Source of the DNA: Prosthecobacter debontii
GTDB lineage: Bacteria; Verrucomicrobiota; Verrucomicrobiia; Verrucomicrobiales; Akkermansiaceae
Assembly (NCBI GenBank): GCA_945870855.1
Contig: CAMBTP010000001.1
Location: forward strand, 62,001-126,000
Length of the DNA: 64,000 bases
Reading direction: 5' to 3'
Position 1 is the stretch's first letter, and the number at the start of each line of letters is the position of its first letter. The translations under genes were made by a program, and so were the position numbers. The notes under the pieces were generated by a model. The model did no database searches, was not told the DNA's origin, and saw nothing but the letters and a program-made list of their open reading frames with translations. Below, piece after piece: positions 5,818 through 14,871 of this stretch.

Positions 5818-8793
5818 TCACTTCAGCGAGTGCAGGTAAGCGATTACATCTGCAAATTGAGGCATGGTGAGCGAATCCAGAAGATGCGGTCCCATCACGG
5901 TGGAGGCGGAGGTTTTTACCTGCGCCACGTCGGCGGCCTTGTGGGTGTGCGGCACTCCGGCGATGTCACGGACGATCACTTGCGTATCCGTTTTCTCGAC
6001 CAAGGTGCCTTGCATGACGCTTCCATCTTTCAGGGCGACATCGACCCATGAGGTAGCGATGCCTGCATCCGGTTTGAGGATGGCTTCGGCGATGGCTTCC
6101 CGATTCAGACGACCGCCGATTTGATTGAGGTTGGGGCCGCGTTGTGGATCGCCTTCGCGGATGCTGTGGCAAGCGATGCACGCCTGCGTTTTGAGGATTT
6201 CGCCGCCCCTTGCTGGATTGCCCTTCATCTTGTCTAGGGCGAGCATCACGTTCTCGATGGAAATTTTACCTATGGTTTTTTCCTTGGAAGCCTGAATTTT
6301 TTCGACTTCGCCAATCCCTTCTAGGCTCATTCGGTTGAGGTTGGAAAGGGCTGTGATGCGGGCCTTCCCAGCGTCATCGGAGCTTTCGAAAGCGGCGCGG
6401 AAAATCCCTTCGATCTCGGCGGATTTCTCCCATGTCTCCGGCTTGTAGTAGGGGCCGCGCGTATCCGGCTGCGTTCCCCACCACCATGAACCGTCGTAAG
6501 TCTGCTCACGGGTGTAGAGTCGGGATAATGTTTCAAGAATCTGATCCTTGAAACCGGCATCTCCGCTGGAAGCAAATTTCTCCAGAAGGCCATCCACAGC
6601 GGCGGGATCGTGCATCAGGCGAAGCGCCCAAAGTGCCCCGCGGCGCTGGTTGCTATCGAGTGCCGCGAGGCAGGCATCCACTGCATTGAGGCGAACGAGT
6701 GAATTCACTGCCAGATGCGGAATGATGATCGGTGAGTTCGGCGTGGCATGGCGCGCGATAGCAGGATTTGCTCCCGGAGGTGGCTCCGAAAGTATTTTGA
6801 ACGATACGATCGAATCGGGGTTCTTGGTGTCGCAGAGAGCAGCTGTTATTGTGAGATGCTGCATCGCACCGGGAATCACGTAATGGATGACGGAGCGGGA
6901 GTGTGTACCGATTCCCTGTGTGAAAGGTTGGCCATCGGCACGCTTCAGTGGGCTGCCGTTGGGAGCTTTATTTACCTCTGTCATGCCCCATCCTTGAGTT
7001 GCGGATTGCCATTTCAATTGAGTGAGTGGGATTTTTTTCCCATCACGATCGGTAAGAATTGGATCGAACCATCCCGCGTGATCCCCACCGTTTCCATTAC
7101 CTCCTTCATCGACGACCAAGTAGAGATTATTAACGCCGTCTAATTTGACATCGATTGTGGCAGTCTGGTTGCCGGTGATATTACCGCTTTCGAAAAGGGG
7201 TGGCTTGGGTGCCGATGTTGCTCCTTCCGGTTGACCAGGTGGGATGGCGGCGGCGAGGAGAGCTCCGGCGGCTTCCTTTTTCCCAAGGCGACCCAACGAA
7301 ACAGCAGCGGCCGCCTGAATACGCGGGCTTCCGTTTTTCAGAGCGTCGATGAATGGATCAATCGTGATGCCATCGAGTTCCGTTAGTCTGTCGGTGAGGG
7401 CGCGGAGGGCGAATTCCCGAATAGCTTCGTCCTTGGTGAGAGCGAGGAGCGCGGGGTTTGCCTTCGCGCCGAGTAGTTGCTTGTAGGTGAAAATGGCAGC
7501 GATGCGGTGATAGGCGGGCTTGCTTGCATCTTTGGCTAAAGCGAGCACAAGGCTTGCTGTGACTTTGTCGCCGCGTGTGAGAAGTTCCTGTTGGCTGGTA
7601 AGACGCGCGACCGCACTCGGTGAGTCCAGTCCTTTTAAAAGGGCGGCTTGATCAAGCTTCGTGAGGTCGGGAAACGCTTTGTAAGTCCACCCCTGCGGAA
7701 CGACACGTTGGATGAATCCACGCTCAGGATTTCCCTTGTATCCGGCACCATCCCACGCGGCGATATAGAGTCTGCCAGAGCCATCCACATCGAGATCAGT
7801 CGGTTGGGAGAGACCGATGAAATCCTCAGGCTTCTGGGTGAAGGACGGGCCATCTGGTTCCAGACGATGGATGAAAATCTGGTTTCTTCCCCAGTCCACC
7901 ATCAGTGGTTGGCGGTTGTATTTTTCCGGCCAGCCGGGCTCATCTAGGAAAAGTGAACCCGTCCCAGAGCCGCCGCCAAGGTCTTCAAGCGCGGGCAGGA
8001 TCTCCTCGGTGAAGTTTTTAAACAGGATCGGATAGCCGTATTCGCCGGACTGGATGTGGTGGCTGAAGCGGACGTTCCAGCCGCCGCCGTCATTGGTGTT
8101 TTCACGGGTGAAAATATTTAGCTGTGGGTCGATCGCGACATCGTAGATATTTCTGGTGCCATGTGTGTAAATCTCCATCCCCGATCCATCGGGACGCACG
8201 CGCACCACGCCACCTCCTAGCATGGTCAATTTGGTGCCATCGGTTCCGGTGGCGTCCACGAAGCCGAAATCGCCGACTGCGATGTAGATCCAGCCATCGA
8301 TTCCCATGCTGATTCCGTTCGTAGTGTGATCGGCTCCACGATCCTGGTTGTGCTTCGCTACGGAGATATCTTTAATGAGATATTTCGGTGGACCGTCAGC
8401 TACTCCGTCGCGGTTCTTATCCTCAAGAACGGAGAGATGCATGCCCGTGAGTTTGCCCGTCTCGGCGGGAATTACGGTGTGGAGGACGTAGAGCTTTTCG
8501 CCCATCGAGATCAGCCCGCGGGGGTTGTCGATCATTGCAAAAACGGTGTGCGAGTCCGCGACTCCGTCGTGATCCGTATCTACAAGCCTGACAACGCTAC
8601 CTTTTCCTGGTCCCTTGCCAAGCGATCCCAGAAGATCGACCCCGACAAAAACCTCTCCCGTTGCTGCTGCACATATACAGGCAGGTGAGGGGGTCACATC
8701 GTTTCCCGAGAATTTTGAGAAACTGAGATCGGCGGGGTTTGCAACCGATGCGGCAGTGAGAGCGCTCCAGATGGAGAGGGTGATTTTTTTCAT
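5818..8793 (-). CDS. Large PVC-type membrane-bound dehydrogenase with NPCBM-like and cytochrome c domains
   Basis: 991 residues, exported (signal peptide to about residue 20). Residues 25-370 form a six-bladed-propeller region of the sorbosone-dehydrogenase-like/DUF7133 type, with repeats such as GEVFVGVD, RGLISMGEKLYVLH and GWIYIAVGDFG. About 380-530 are HEAT-like repeats. About 555-690 resemble an NPCBM-type carbohydrate-binding jelly roll (VDEGGNGNGGDHAGWFDP, QGIGTHSRSVIHY). A second helical stretch follows. At the C terminus is a c-type haem motif, CIACH (872-876), in a domain ending MPQFADVIAYLHSLK. Such proteins are expanded in Planctomycetes and Verrucomicrobia and are thought to oxidise sugars or polysaccharide fragments in the periplasm; the substrate is unknown. 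It is divergent from the PSCyt1 gene. Confidence 0.85.
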   Translation of the reverse strand: MKKITLSIWSALTAASVANPADLSFSKFSGNDVTPSPACICAAATGEVFVGVDLLGSLGKGPGKGSVVRLVDTDHDGVADSHTVFAMIDNPRGLISMGEKLYVLHTVIPAETGKLTGMHLSVLEDKNRDGVADGPPKYLIKDISVAKHNQDRGADHTTNGISMGIDGWIYIAVGDFGFVDATGTDGTKLTMLGGGVVRVRPDGSGMEIYTHGTRNIYDVAIDPQLNIFTRENTNDGGGWNVRFSHHIQSGEYGYPILFKNFTEEILPALEDLGGGSGTGSLFLDEPGWPEKYNRQPLMVDWGRNQIFIHRLEPDGPSFTQKPEDFIGLSQPTDLDVDGSGRLYIAAWDGAGYKGNPERGFIQRVVPQGWTYKAFPDLTKLDQAALLKGLDSPSAVARLTSQQELLTRGDKVTASLVLALAKDASKPAYHRIAAIFTYKQLLGAKANPALLALTKDEAIREFALRALTDRLTELDGITIDPFIDALKNGSPRIQAAAAVSLGRLGKKEAAGALLAAAIPPGQPEGATSAPKPPLFESGNITGNQTATIDVKLDGVNNLYLVVDEGGNGNGGDHAGWFDPILTDRDGKKIPLTQLKWQSATQGWGMTEVNKAPNGSPLKRADGQPFTQGIGTHSRSVIHYVIPGAMQHLTITAALCDTKNPDSIVSFKILSEPPPGANPAIARHATPNSPIIIPHLAVNSLVRLNAVDACLAALDSNQRRGALWALRLMHDPAAVDGLLEKFASSGDAGFKDQILETLSRLYTREQTYDGSWWWGTQPDTRGPYYKPETWEKSAEIEGIFRAAFESSDDAGKARITALSNLNRMSLEGIGEVEKIQASKEKTIGKISIENVMLALDKMKGNPARGGEILKTQACIACHSIREGDPQRGPNLNQIGGRLNREAIAEAILKPDAGIATSWVDVALKDGSVMQGTLVEKTDTQVIVRDIAGVPHTHKAADVAQVKTSASTVMGPHLLDSLTMPQFADVIAYLHSLK

Positions 8794-8991
8794 AATGTTC
8801 GTAATGCTCTGATAATTAGCGTTTCTTCACACAGCGATAGAATCTGTTTCGGATTTCCGCAAGAGCAGGATTCGTAGTCGATCTGGTGCTTACGCAGAGG
8901 TGGAGGCGGATTTATCTGCAATCTTTTGACAAATCCTGCGACCAGATCGAGTAATAGCACTAATATTACCTTTCCTCACAAAGCACAACTT

Positions 8992-10902
8992 ATGGCATTC
9001 CGAATCCCGTCCCTGCTTCTTCTTTTTGCACTCGCCTCGTCCTTGCACGCGGCGGTTGACTTCGCCCATGAGGTGGTGCCGATCCTTGAAAAAAACTGCG
9101 TGGAGTGCCACGGAGGCGACAAGTCGAAAGGCGGGCTTTCGATTAACTCCCGTGCATTGCTGCTAGACGCGGATGTGTTGGAAATCGGAAAGCCGGAGGA
9201 CTCCCTTTTCATCGAGGTGCTCACCGCCGAGGATCCCGAAGATAGGATGCCACCTCCGAAAAAGAAAAAGGAGGCGCTAAATTCCGCCGAGATCGCGGTG
9301 CTTGAGAAGTGGATCGCCGAGGGGTTGGTGTGGGAAGAAGGTTTTACCTTTGCGGTGGATCGTTACGAGCCGCCTTTGAAACCGAGGGTTGTGAAACTAC
9401 CTGCCGGAGCGCCGGGGACAAATCCCATCGATCTGATCGTCGCCGCCCATCTTAAGTCGAAGGAAACAAAGGCACCGCAGCCCGTCGATGACCGCACGTT
9501 CCTACGCCGCGTGACGTTGGATCTCACCGGACTCCCGCCGGCGCCGGAAGCCCTTTCGGAACTGCCCTCCGAGGGCAAACTCGATCGCGCCGCTGCCGTG
9601 GACAAGCTCCTCGCCAACAATCAAGCCTACGCCGAGCACTGGATGACGTTTTGGAACGACCTGCTGCGCAACGAATACATCGGCACCGGCTACATCGAGG
9701 GTGGCCGTCAGCAGGTGACGACATGGCTCTACCGCTCGCTTCTGGAAAATAAGCCCTTCGATGCATTTATCCGCGAGATCATAGCACCTGGGCCGGACTC
9801 GGGCGGTTTCATCAAGGGTATCAAGTGGCGCGGTGTGGTGAATGCCAGCCAGACAACAGAAATCCAATTTTCGCAAAACGTCTCGCAGGTTTTCCTGGGC
9901 ATCAACATGAAGTGCGCCTCCTGCCACGATAGCTTCACCGACCGCTGGACGCTTAAGGAAGCATACGGCTTGGCGCAGATCTACTCGGAGGCCCCGCTTG
10001 AACTTGTCCGCTGCGATAAGCCCACCGGCGAGAAGGCGGAGGCGTCATGGATTTTTCCTGAACTTGGAAATGTCGATCCCACGAAACCGCGGGATGAGCG
10101 CCTTAAACAACTCGCGGAACTCGTTACTCATCCGGAAAACGGACGCACCCAGCGGACTATCGTGAACCGCCTTTGGAACCAGATGATGGGACGCGGTATT
10201 GTTCATCCGGTTGACGCGATGAACACCGAGCCATGGAACGAAGACATCCTCGATCATCTTGCCAACTATCTCGTCGTGTCGAAATATGATCTAAAGGCGG
10301 TGATGCGCCTGATCGCGACCTCGCGCACCTATCAGTCCCGCACCGAGGTTCGTGACGAGGATGAGGGGACTTACGTTTTTAAAGGTCCAGTTCGGAAACG
10401 CATGACTGCCGAGCAATTCATCGACTCGATCCGCCAAGTGATCGGCGTATGGCCGGCACCTGACCAGAACGCTTTTGGAAAAGGCCTGACCGGCGGGCAA
10501 CTCACTGCAGTGATGGAAGCGCATGGATTGAAGGAATGGGATAAAAGGCCGGTTCGCGCGGTGTTCGCGAAGCGAGACGAGTTGCAAGCCGCACTTGGCC
10601 GTCCGAATCGCGAACAGGTCGTCTCGGCACGTCCCGATATCGTCACCACCCTTGAGGCGATCAACCTCGCCAATGGTCCGGAACTCGCTGCGCTACTAAA
10701 AGCCGGCGCGGCGAACCTTCAAGGCAAAGCTGCACCCCGCGAACTCATCGAGAACACCTACCTCGCGGCGCTTTCCCGTAAACCCACCGATTCCGAAGTT
10801 CGTATTGCCATGGAAATCCTCGGTGAAACACCCACCCCAGAAGCGACAGAAGATTTCCTCTGGTCGATCTTCATGCTCCCCGAATTTATCTACATCAATT
10901 AA
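8992..10902 (+). CDS. PSCyt1/DUF1549/DUF1553 cytochrome protein
   Basis: About 636 residues. The signal peptide is MAFRIPSLLLLFALASSLHA. A planctomycete-type cytochrome C (PSCyt1) domain with haem motif CVECH (36-40) follows, with the family signature EDRMPPPKKKKEALNSAE. DUF1549 spans about 140-330 (RRVTLDLTGLPPAPE, AEHWMTFWNDLLRNEY) and holds a second CxxCH (CASCH, about 308-312). DUF1553 spans about 395-625 (RTIVNRLWNQMMGRG, RMTAEQFIDSIRQV). ATG 8992 is selected because it begins the signal peptide. The DUF1501 gene follows after four bases, the usual pairing. The role is presumed periplasmic oxidation of an unidentified organic substrate. Confidence 0.92.
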   Translation: MAFRIPSLLLLFALASSLHAAVDFAHEVVPILEKNCVECHGGDKSKGGLSINSRALLLDADVLEIGKPEDSLFIEVLTAEDPEDRMPPPKKKKEALNSAEIAVLEKWIAEGLVWEEGFTFAVDRYEPPLKPRVVKLPAGAPGTNPIDLIVAAHLKSKETKAPQPVDDRTFLRRVTLDLTGLPPAPEALSELPSEGKLDRAAAVDKLLANNQAYAEHWMTFWNDLLRNEYIGTGYIEGGRQQVTTWLYRSLLENKPFDAFIREIIAPGPDSGGFIKGIKWRGVVNASQTTEIQFSQNVSQVFLGINMKCASCHDSFTDRWTLKEAYGLAQIYSEAPLELVRCDKPTGEKAEASWIFPELGNVDPTKPRDERLKQLAELVTHPENGRTQRTIVNRLWNQMMGRGIVHPVDAMNTEPWNEDILDHLANYLVVSKYDLKAVMRLIATSRTYQSRTEVRDEDEGTYVFKGPVRKRMTAEQFIDSIRQVIGVWPAPDQNAFGKGLTGGQLTAVMEAHGLKEWDKRPVRAVFAKRDELQAALGRPNREQVVSARPDIVTTLEAINLANGPELAALLKAGAANLQGKAAPRELIENTYLAALSRKPTDSEVRIAMEILGETPTPEATEDFLWSIFMLPEFIYIN

Positions 10903-10906
10903 AATC

Positions 10907-12361
10907 ATGACACAGGAAAACTGGTACGACGAAGCACACCCAGAACTCACCCGCCGCCGATTCCTCAGCGCACTCGGCGCGACCACAGCCGCGACCTTCC
11001 TCGGCGGCGCGCCGCGCGCGTTGGCCGATGAGAAACGCATCAAGCAACCGACCGCCACCGCCGATTCCTGTATCCTGATCTGGATGGCCGGAGGCATGGC
11101 AGCTCCGGAAACCTTTGATCCGAAACGCTACAAGCCTTACGAAGTGGGCACACCGGTTGATCAGATCATCAGCACCTTTCCCGCGATCGATACGGCGGTG
11201 GACAACATTAAGATCTGTCAAGGGCTTGAGAATATTGCAGGCGTGATGGATCGCGCCACGCTGATCCGCTCCCATTTCCAGCCGGATCTCGGCAGTATCC
11301 TGCACTCGCGCCATCAATATCACTGGCACACCGGATACGTTCCGCCGCAGACCGTCGCCGCGCCGCACATCGGTGCGTGGATGGCAAAGGTGCTAGGCGG
11401 GCGCAACGATGTCATGCCGGCCTTCATCAACATCGGCCAACAACTCGAAGGCCACGGCGAGAGCGAGGAGTTGAAAGCCTTCACCACCGGCGGTTTCTTC
11501 GGTAGCGAGTACGGTCCCATGAATCTGCCTTTCCCAGACCTCGCCTCGCAGGCTGTGAAACCTCCCGGCGGCATGTCACCCGATCGCTTTTCGAAGCGTT
11601 ACAAAGCTCTTGAAAACCTCCTGAAGAATTCTCCGAAATCCGGGGAACTCAGCGATTACCATCAGGAGTCCATGCTGCGCTCCATCGATAACGCCCACCG
11701 ACTGCTCGGATCGAAGGAGCGTGAGGCTTTCGATCTCACGCTGGAAAAAAAGGAAATTTTCGACGAATACAATACCGGCCGTTTCGGTCAGGGTTGCCTG
11801 CTAGCTCGGAGGCTGGTTGAAAACGGCGCGCGCTTCGTAGAGGTTACCACGGAATACATTCCCTTCGTCCACTGGGACACTCACGAGAACGGCCACTCCA
11901 CCGTCGAGCGAATGAAAAAGGAAATCGACCGCCCCATCGCCCGCTTGATTAAGGATCTTGAGGAGCGTGGATTGTTAGATCGCACACTCGTCGTCATCGC
12001 CACCGAATTCAGCCGCGACATGATGATCGAGGGTGTGCCTGGTTCCATCGCGCAGGATCAATCCCGCGCGGCGACAGATGTGATCAAGGAGATGAAACAC
12101 TACGGCCTGCACCGCCATTTCACCGGAGGTTCCTCCGTGGTCATGTTTGGCGGCGGCATGAAAAAGGGCTTTCTCTACGGCGCAACTGCCGACGAACGCC
12201 CATGTCTTGTCAGGGAAAATCCCGTCAGTATCGAGGATCTTCATGCCACCATTTTCACCGCCATGGGCATCAGCCCAAAGACGGAATACTCCATCGAAGG
12301 GCGACCTTTCTACGCCACGAAAGACGGCATCGGGAAAGCGGTGCGGGATGTGTTTGCGTGA
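10907..12361 (+). CDS. DUF1501 domain protein, Tat-exported
   Basis: 484 residues. The N terminus has a twin-arginine signal, LTRRRFLSALGATTAATFLG, with cleavage after ADA-like APRALA. The body is the DUF1501 sulfatase/phosphatase-like fold: SCILIWMAGGMAAPETFDPK, HWDTHENGHS and LVVIATEFSR mark probable metal-site segments. It is encoded 4 bp after its PSCyt1/DUF1553 partner, and the two are co-transcribed by all appearance. The family is a near-universal companion of DUF1549/1553 proteins in Planctomycetes and Verrucomicrobia, but its reaction is not established. The start ATG 10907 overlaps nothing; upstream in-frame ATGs lie within the preceding gene. Confidence 0.92.
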   Translation: MTQENWYDEAHPELTRRRFLSALGATTAATFLGGAPRALADEKRIKQPTATADSCILIWMAGGMAAPETFDPKRYKPYEVGTPVDQIISTFPAIDTAVDNIKICQGLENIAGVMDRATLIRSHFQPDLGSILHSRHQYHWHTGYVPPQTVAAPHIGAWMAKVLGGRNDVMPAFINIGQQLEGHGESEELKAFTTGGFFGSEYGPMNLPFPDLASQAVKPPGGMSPDRFSKRYKALENLLKNSPKSGELSDYHQESMLRSIDNAHRLLGSKEREAFDLTLEKKEIFDEYNTGRFGQGCLLARRLVENGARFVEVTTEYIPFVHWDTHENGHSTVERMKKEIDRPIARLIKDLEERGLLDRTLVVIATEFSRDMMIEGVPGSIAQDQSRAATDVIKEMKHYGLHRHFTGGSSVVMFGGGMKKGFLYGATADERPCLVRENPVSIEDLHATIFTAMGISPKTEYSIEGRPFYATKDGIGKAVRDVFA

Positions 12362-12441
12362 CGCCAACCGAGCAAACCTCTCTTGTGATTGCCCAGGCGT
12401 CTAATCACGCTGCGATGGTTTTCCGCATCCAGGATCCCAGT

Positions 12442-12840
12442 CTAGGACAGCTCGTCCTCGATGAAATTCATCACGTGATCAACGAGTTCGTCTAGCGCGG
12501 CGGGGAGTTCTTCTTCGATCGTGGCGAGGTAATCGGATTCGGATTCGCTGTAGTCGTCGCGATCCGCGCTGCGTGTCTCGCACCAGCGGCTGGCGTTGAG
12601 AGGATCGACAAGGGTGGCCGCACCAATGAGATCGAACGAATTGATAATGCGCTGGTGATCCACCCCGCTTTGCCAAAAGTCGTGCAAGCCATCATTACTT
12701 TCGAGGAGCGGCACGGTTTCATAGACGTCTATCAGAGCGCGTTCTGCGCGTGTTAGAGCACGCTCGGCGGATTCGCTATCGAGGCGATCAATTAGAATCT
12801 CAACTTCATCAGGCCATTCAATCGGTTCTTGGTCAAACAT
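12442..12840 (-). CDS. Conserved hypothetical protein, DUF4375/DMP19-like
   Basis: 132 residues, very acidic, with no signal peptide or membrane segment. The middle (ALIDVYETVPLLESNDGLHD, then FWQSGVDHQRIINSFDLIGA) resembles the DMP19/DUF4375 helical fold, whose members include a DNA-mimic protein in Neisseria. The similarity is judged by eye and is weak. The C-terminal half is especially Asp/Glu-rich (DRDDYSESESDYLATIEEEL), which would suit a DNA-mimic or protein-binding surface. It converges on DUF1501 and is divergent from the secreted hypothetical at 13000. Confidence 0.65.
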   Translation of the reverse strand: MFDQEPIEWPDEVEILIDRLDSESAERALTRAERALIDVYETVPLLESNDGLHDFWQSGVDHQRIINSFDLIGAATLVDPLNASRWCETRSADRDDYSESESDYLATIEEELPAALDELVDHVMNFIEDELS

Positions 12841-12999
12841 TTCGCGCGGATGTAGGTTGAAGGTGTCGGGTTTGCCAAGCGAAAGAAAAGGCGGACGGGA
12901 TTTTGTTGAAGGGGGTAGGCTGCTGCACCTATTTCCAGTGGCGCTAGATCGGAAAAAATTGCGGCTTGCGGGGCGATTTCTAGCGTGCCTTAGTCTGCT

Positions 13000-13530
13000 A
13001 TGAAATGCTTGCTCGCATTGATCTCGTTAGGTCTAGCCATTTCCGCTTACGGGGAGCCGTCGGACTTTGATGCGGCGGAGGGCCCGAACGTACGTGTCAC
13101 GCGACATGACGACGGCTCGCGGACGATTTTCGAACGTAGCCCAGACGCTCGTACTCTCACCAAAAAAACCTACACGGGAGCGGGTGCGTTATTTCTCGTG
13201 ACGATTTACCGGATGGATGCGCAAGGAAATCCGATGAACTGCAAGATTTACGATGGTCAGAAGAATGAGATGTTCAAATCCCGCTATGGCTACCGAAAGT
13301 CCGATGGGCAGCTCCTCGAGGAGCAGATGTTCGATTCGCGGGTGAAACGTATCGATCCCAATACAGGTGAAGAGATGCCGGTGAGGCGTTTCATCTATAC
13401 CTACGATGCGCTTGGCAAACGTGGTGCTCCGATTTCCATCACGCTCACACCCGGCAAGACCGCCGAGGAGGTTTACGGTAAGCCTACCGCACCGGATGTG
13501 AATCTTTTCAATGGTGCTCCCGAAAAGTGA
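13000..13530 (+). CDS. Secreted hypothetical protein
   Basis: 176 residues with a signal peptide (MKCLLALISLGLAISAYG). The mature region has a repeated RHS/MORN-like flavour of short beta-strands (TIYRMDAQGNPMNCKIYDGQ, MFKSRYGYRKSDGQLLEEQ, RRFIYTYDALGK). This suggests a small all-beta envelope protein. No catalytic motif is visible. Its last codon overlaps the GTG start of the next gene (GTGA), so the two are probably translated together. Confidence 0.8.
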   Translation: MKCLLALISLGLAISAYGEPSDFDAAEGPNVRVTRHDDGSRTIFERSPDARTLTKKTYTGAGALFLVTIYRMDAQGNPMNCKIYDGQKNEMFKSRYGYRKSDGQLLEEQMFDSRVKRIDPNTGEEMPVRRFIYTYDALGKRGAPISITLTPGKTAEEVYGKPTAPDVNLFNGAPEK

Positions 13531-14786
13531 GGTTTTACGGGATGATTTCGGGGAAAGTATTGTTGCCCATGCTTGTCGGAGCCGCGATCGGTGCGGCAGG
13601 TTGGATGCAAGGCTCGCGGGGAGGCGAGCCCGAGGCGCTGTATGAGCAACTCAGGATTGCGGAGGAACAGATCGCCATCATGGCTCGCGAGAATGCCTCG
13701 TTGCGCTCGCTTGCGCAGGGCGGTGGGGAGGTGGCTGTACCGCAGGAAATGATCGTGAAGGTGGAGAATGATTACGGTCTCACGTTTCTCGCTAGCCCGG
13801 TAATCCATCGCATCGCCGGCGAGGAACTCGGATACCGTATCGAGGCGGCGCTGGAGAGTCGCTACGGTCCGCAGGGCGTGGACGACAGGCAGGAGGCATA
13901 CCGCTGGATCGGCTGGCTTCGGAAGGATGATGGTTTATTAGAGCAGATGGTCGCCGTGAAATCGGTGGGTGCGCTGGGGTGGTTCGACGAGGTGACGGGC
14001 GAGGCTTGGGTGACGGATCGGTTCGACCTCAAGAATATCCCCGATCAGGCGGCGATGGTGCGGCTGCTGGTGAGAATTTTGCTAAACCAACATTTCCCGC
14101 CGCCCTCCGCGTATCCAGGCGATGACGCGATGCGGGCTCGTGAAGCGTTGCACGCGGGCGCTGCCTCGGGCGCAGAAGCGAGGTTTTATGCGGCGAGCGC
14201 TCGCGGCATCGGCTTCATGCCGATGAACGATAACAACGCCGCCGCCCGCCTGCTACTCACTCTTTCCGAGTTCATTCAGGGCGTGAGCCTATTCTCAGCG
14301 GTGGAGGGAAAAGGACTTTCCGACACGCTCTTCGTGAAAGGCACGCAGCCATTCGCCGATAGTATGAGAAAGCCGCCGCAGAATACACTGGAGATCGTTC
14401 TTCCGGGTGAGACTGGGCGAGGCGGCGAGGTCTCGCTACCGGAGCTTTCCGATGAGGTGTTTCTCAAGGAAAGTGCCGGTTACCTCGGTCTGCGACTCTG
14501 GCTTTCTCTCACCGAAGACCTAGGTATGGCCGAGGAGATTTCGCGGTCTTGGGTGAAGGATGGCTACGCGCTTTTCGCCGATGGTGAGATGTCGAGCGGG
14601 GTGGTCTGGGAAGTAACTTTGGATAACAAGGAGGCGGCGGATACATTCGCCAAGGCGGCATCAGACATCGCGGAGGCGATGGCGGCGGAAGGGCGATTCC
14701 TCGGCACGGCAAGGGTCTCGGAAACGACCGTGAGGTTTTTCAATACCGCGACGAAAGAGACCGCTGCGAAACTCAAACAGAAATGA
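13527..14786 (+). CDS. Membrane-anchored hypothetical protein
   Basis: 419 residues. One N-terminal transmembrane helix (VLLPMLVGAAIGAAGWMQG) is followed by a short coiled coil (EALYEQLRIAEEQIAIMARE) and a large extracytoplasmic domain I do not recognise. LLVRILLNQHFPPPSAYPGD and the long helices around DNNAAARLLLTLSEFIQG hint at a degenerate peptidase-like or lipoprotein fold, but no HExxH is present. The start is GTG 13527, overlapping the stop of the upstream gene; ATG 13542 is also possible. It probably acts with the co-translated secreted protein upstream. Confidence 0.75.
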   Translation: MRFYGMISGKVLLPMLVGAAIGAAGWMQGSRGGEPEALYEQLRIAEEQIAIMARENASLRSLAQGGGEVAVPQEMIVKVENDYGLTFLASPVIHRIAGEELGYRIEAALESRYGPQGVDDRQEAYRWIGWLRKDDGLLEQMVAVKSVGALGWFDEVTGEAWVTDRFDLKNIPDQAAMVRLLVRILLNQHFPPPSAYPGDDAMRAREALHAGAASGAEARFYAASARGIGFMPMNDNNAAARLLLTLSEFIQGVSLFSAVEGKGLSDTLFVKGTQPFADSMRKPPQNTLEIVLPGETGRGGEVSLPELSDEVFLKESAGYLGLRLWLSLTEDLGMAEEISRSWVKDGYALFADGEMSSGVVWEVTLDNKEAADTFAKAASDIAEAMAAEGRFLGTARVSETTVRFFNTATKETAAKLKQK

Positions 14787-14871
14787 TCCCCATTCCCGCC
14801 GTATTACGGTGACGGTAATTGGAGTTTGACCGATGAAAGGCCACCCACTAATCCTAAGTAGTCAAACGATC

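Noticed and set aside
12660..12690. A further copy of the TTTTGGCAAA repeat
   Set aside because: Only ten bases match, inside a coding sequence; taken as chance.
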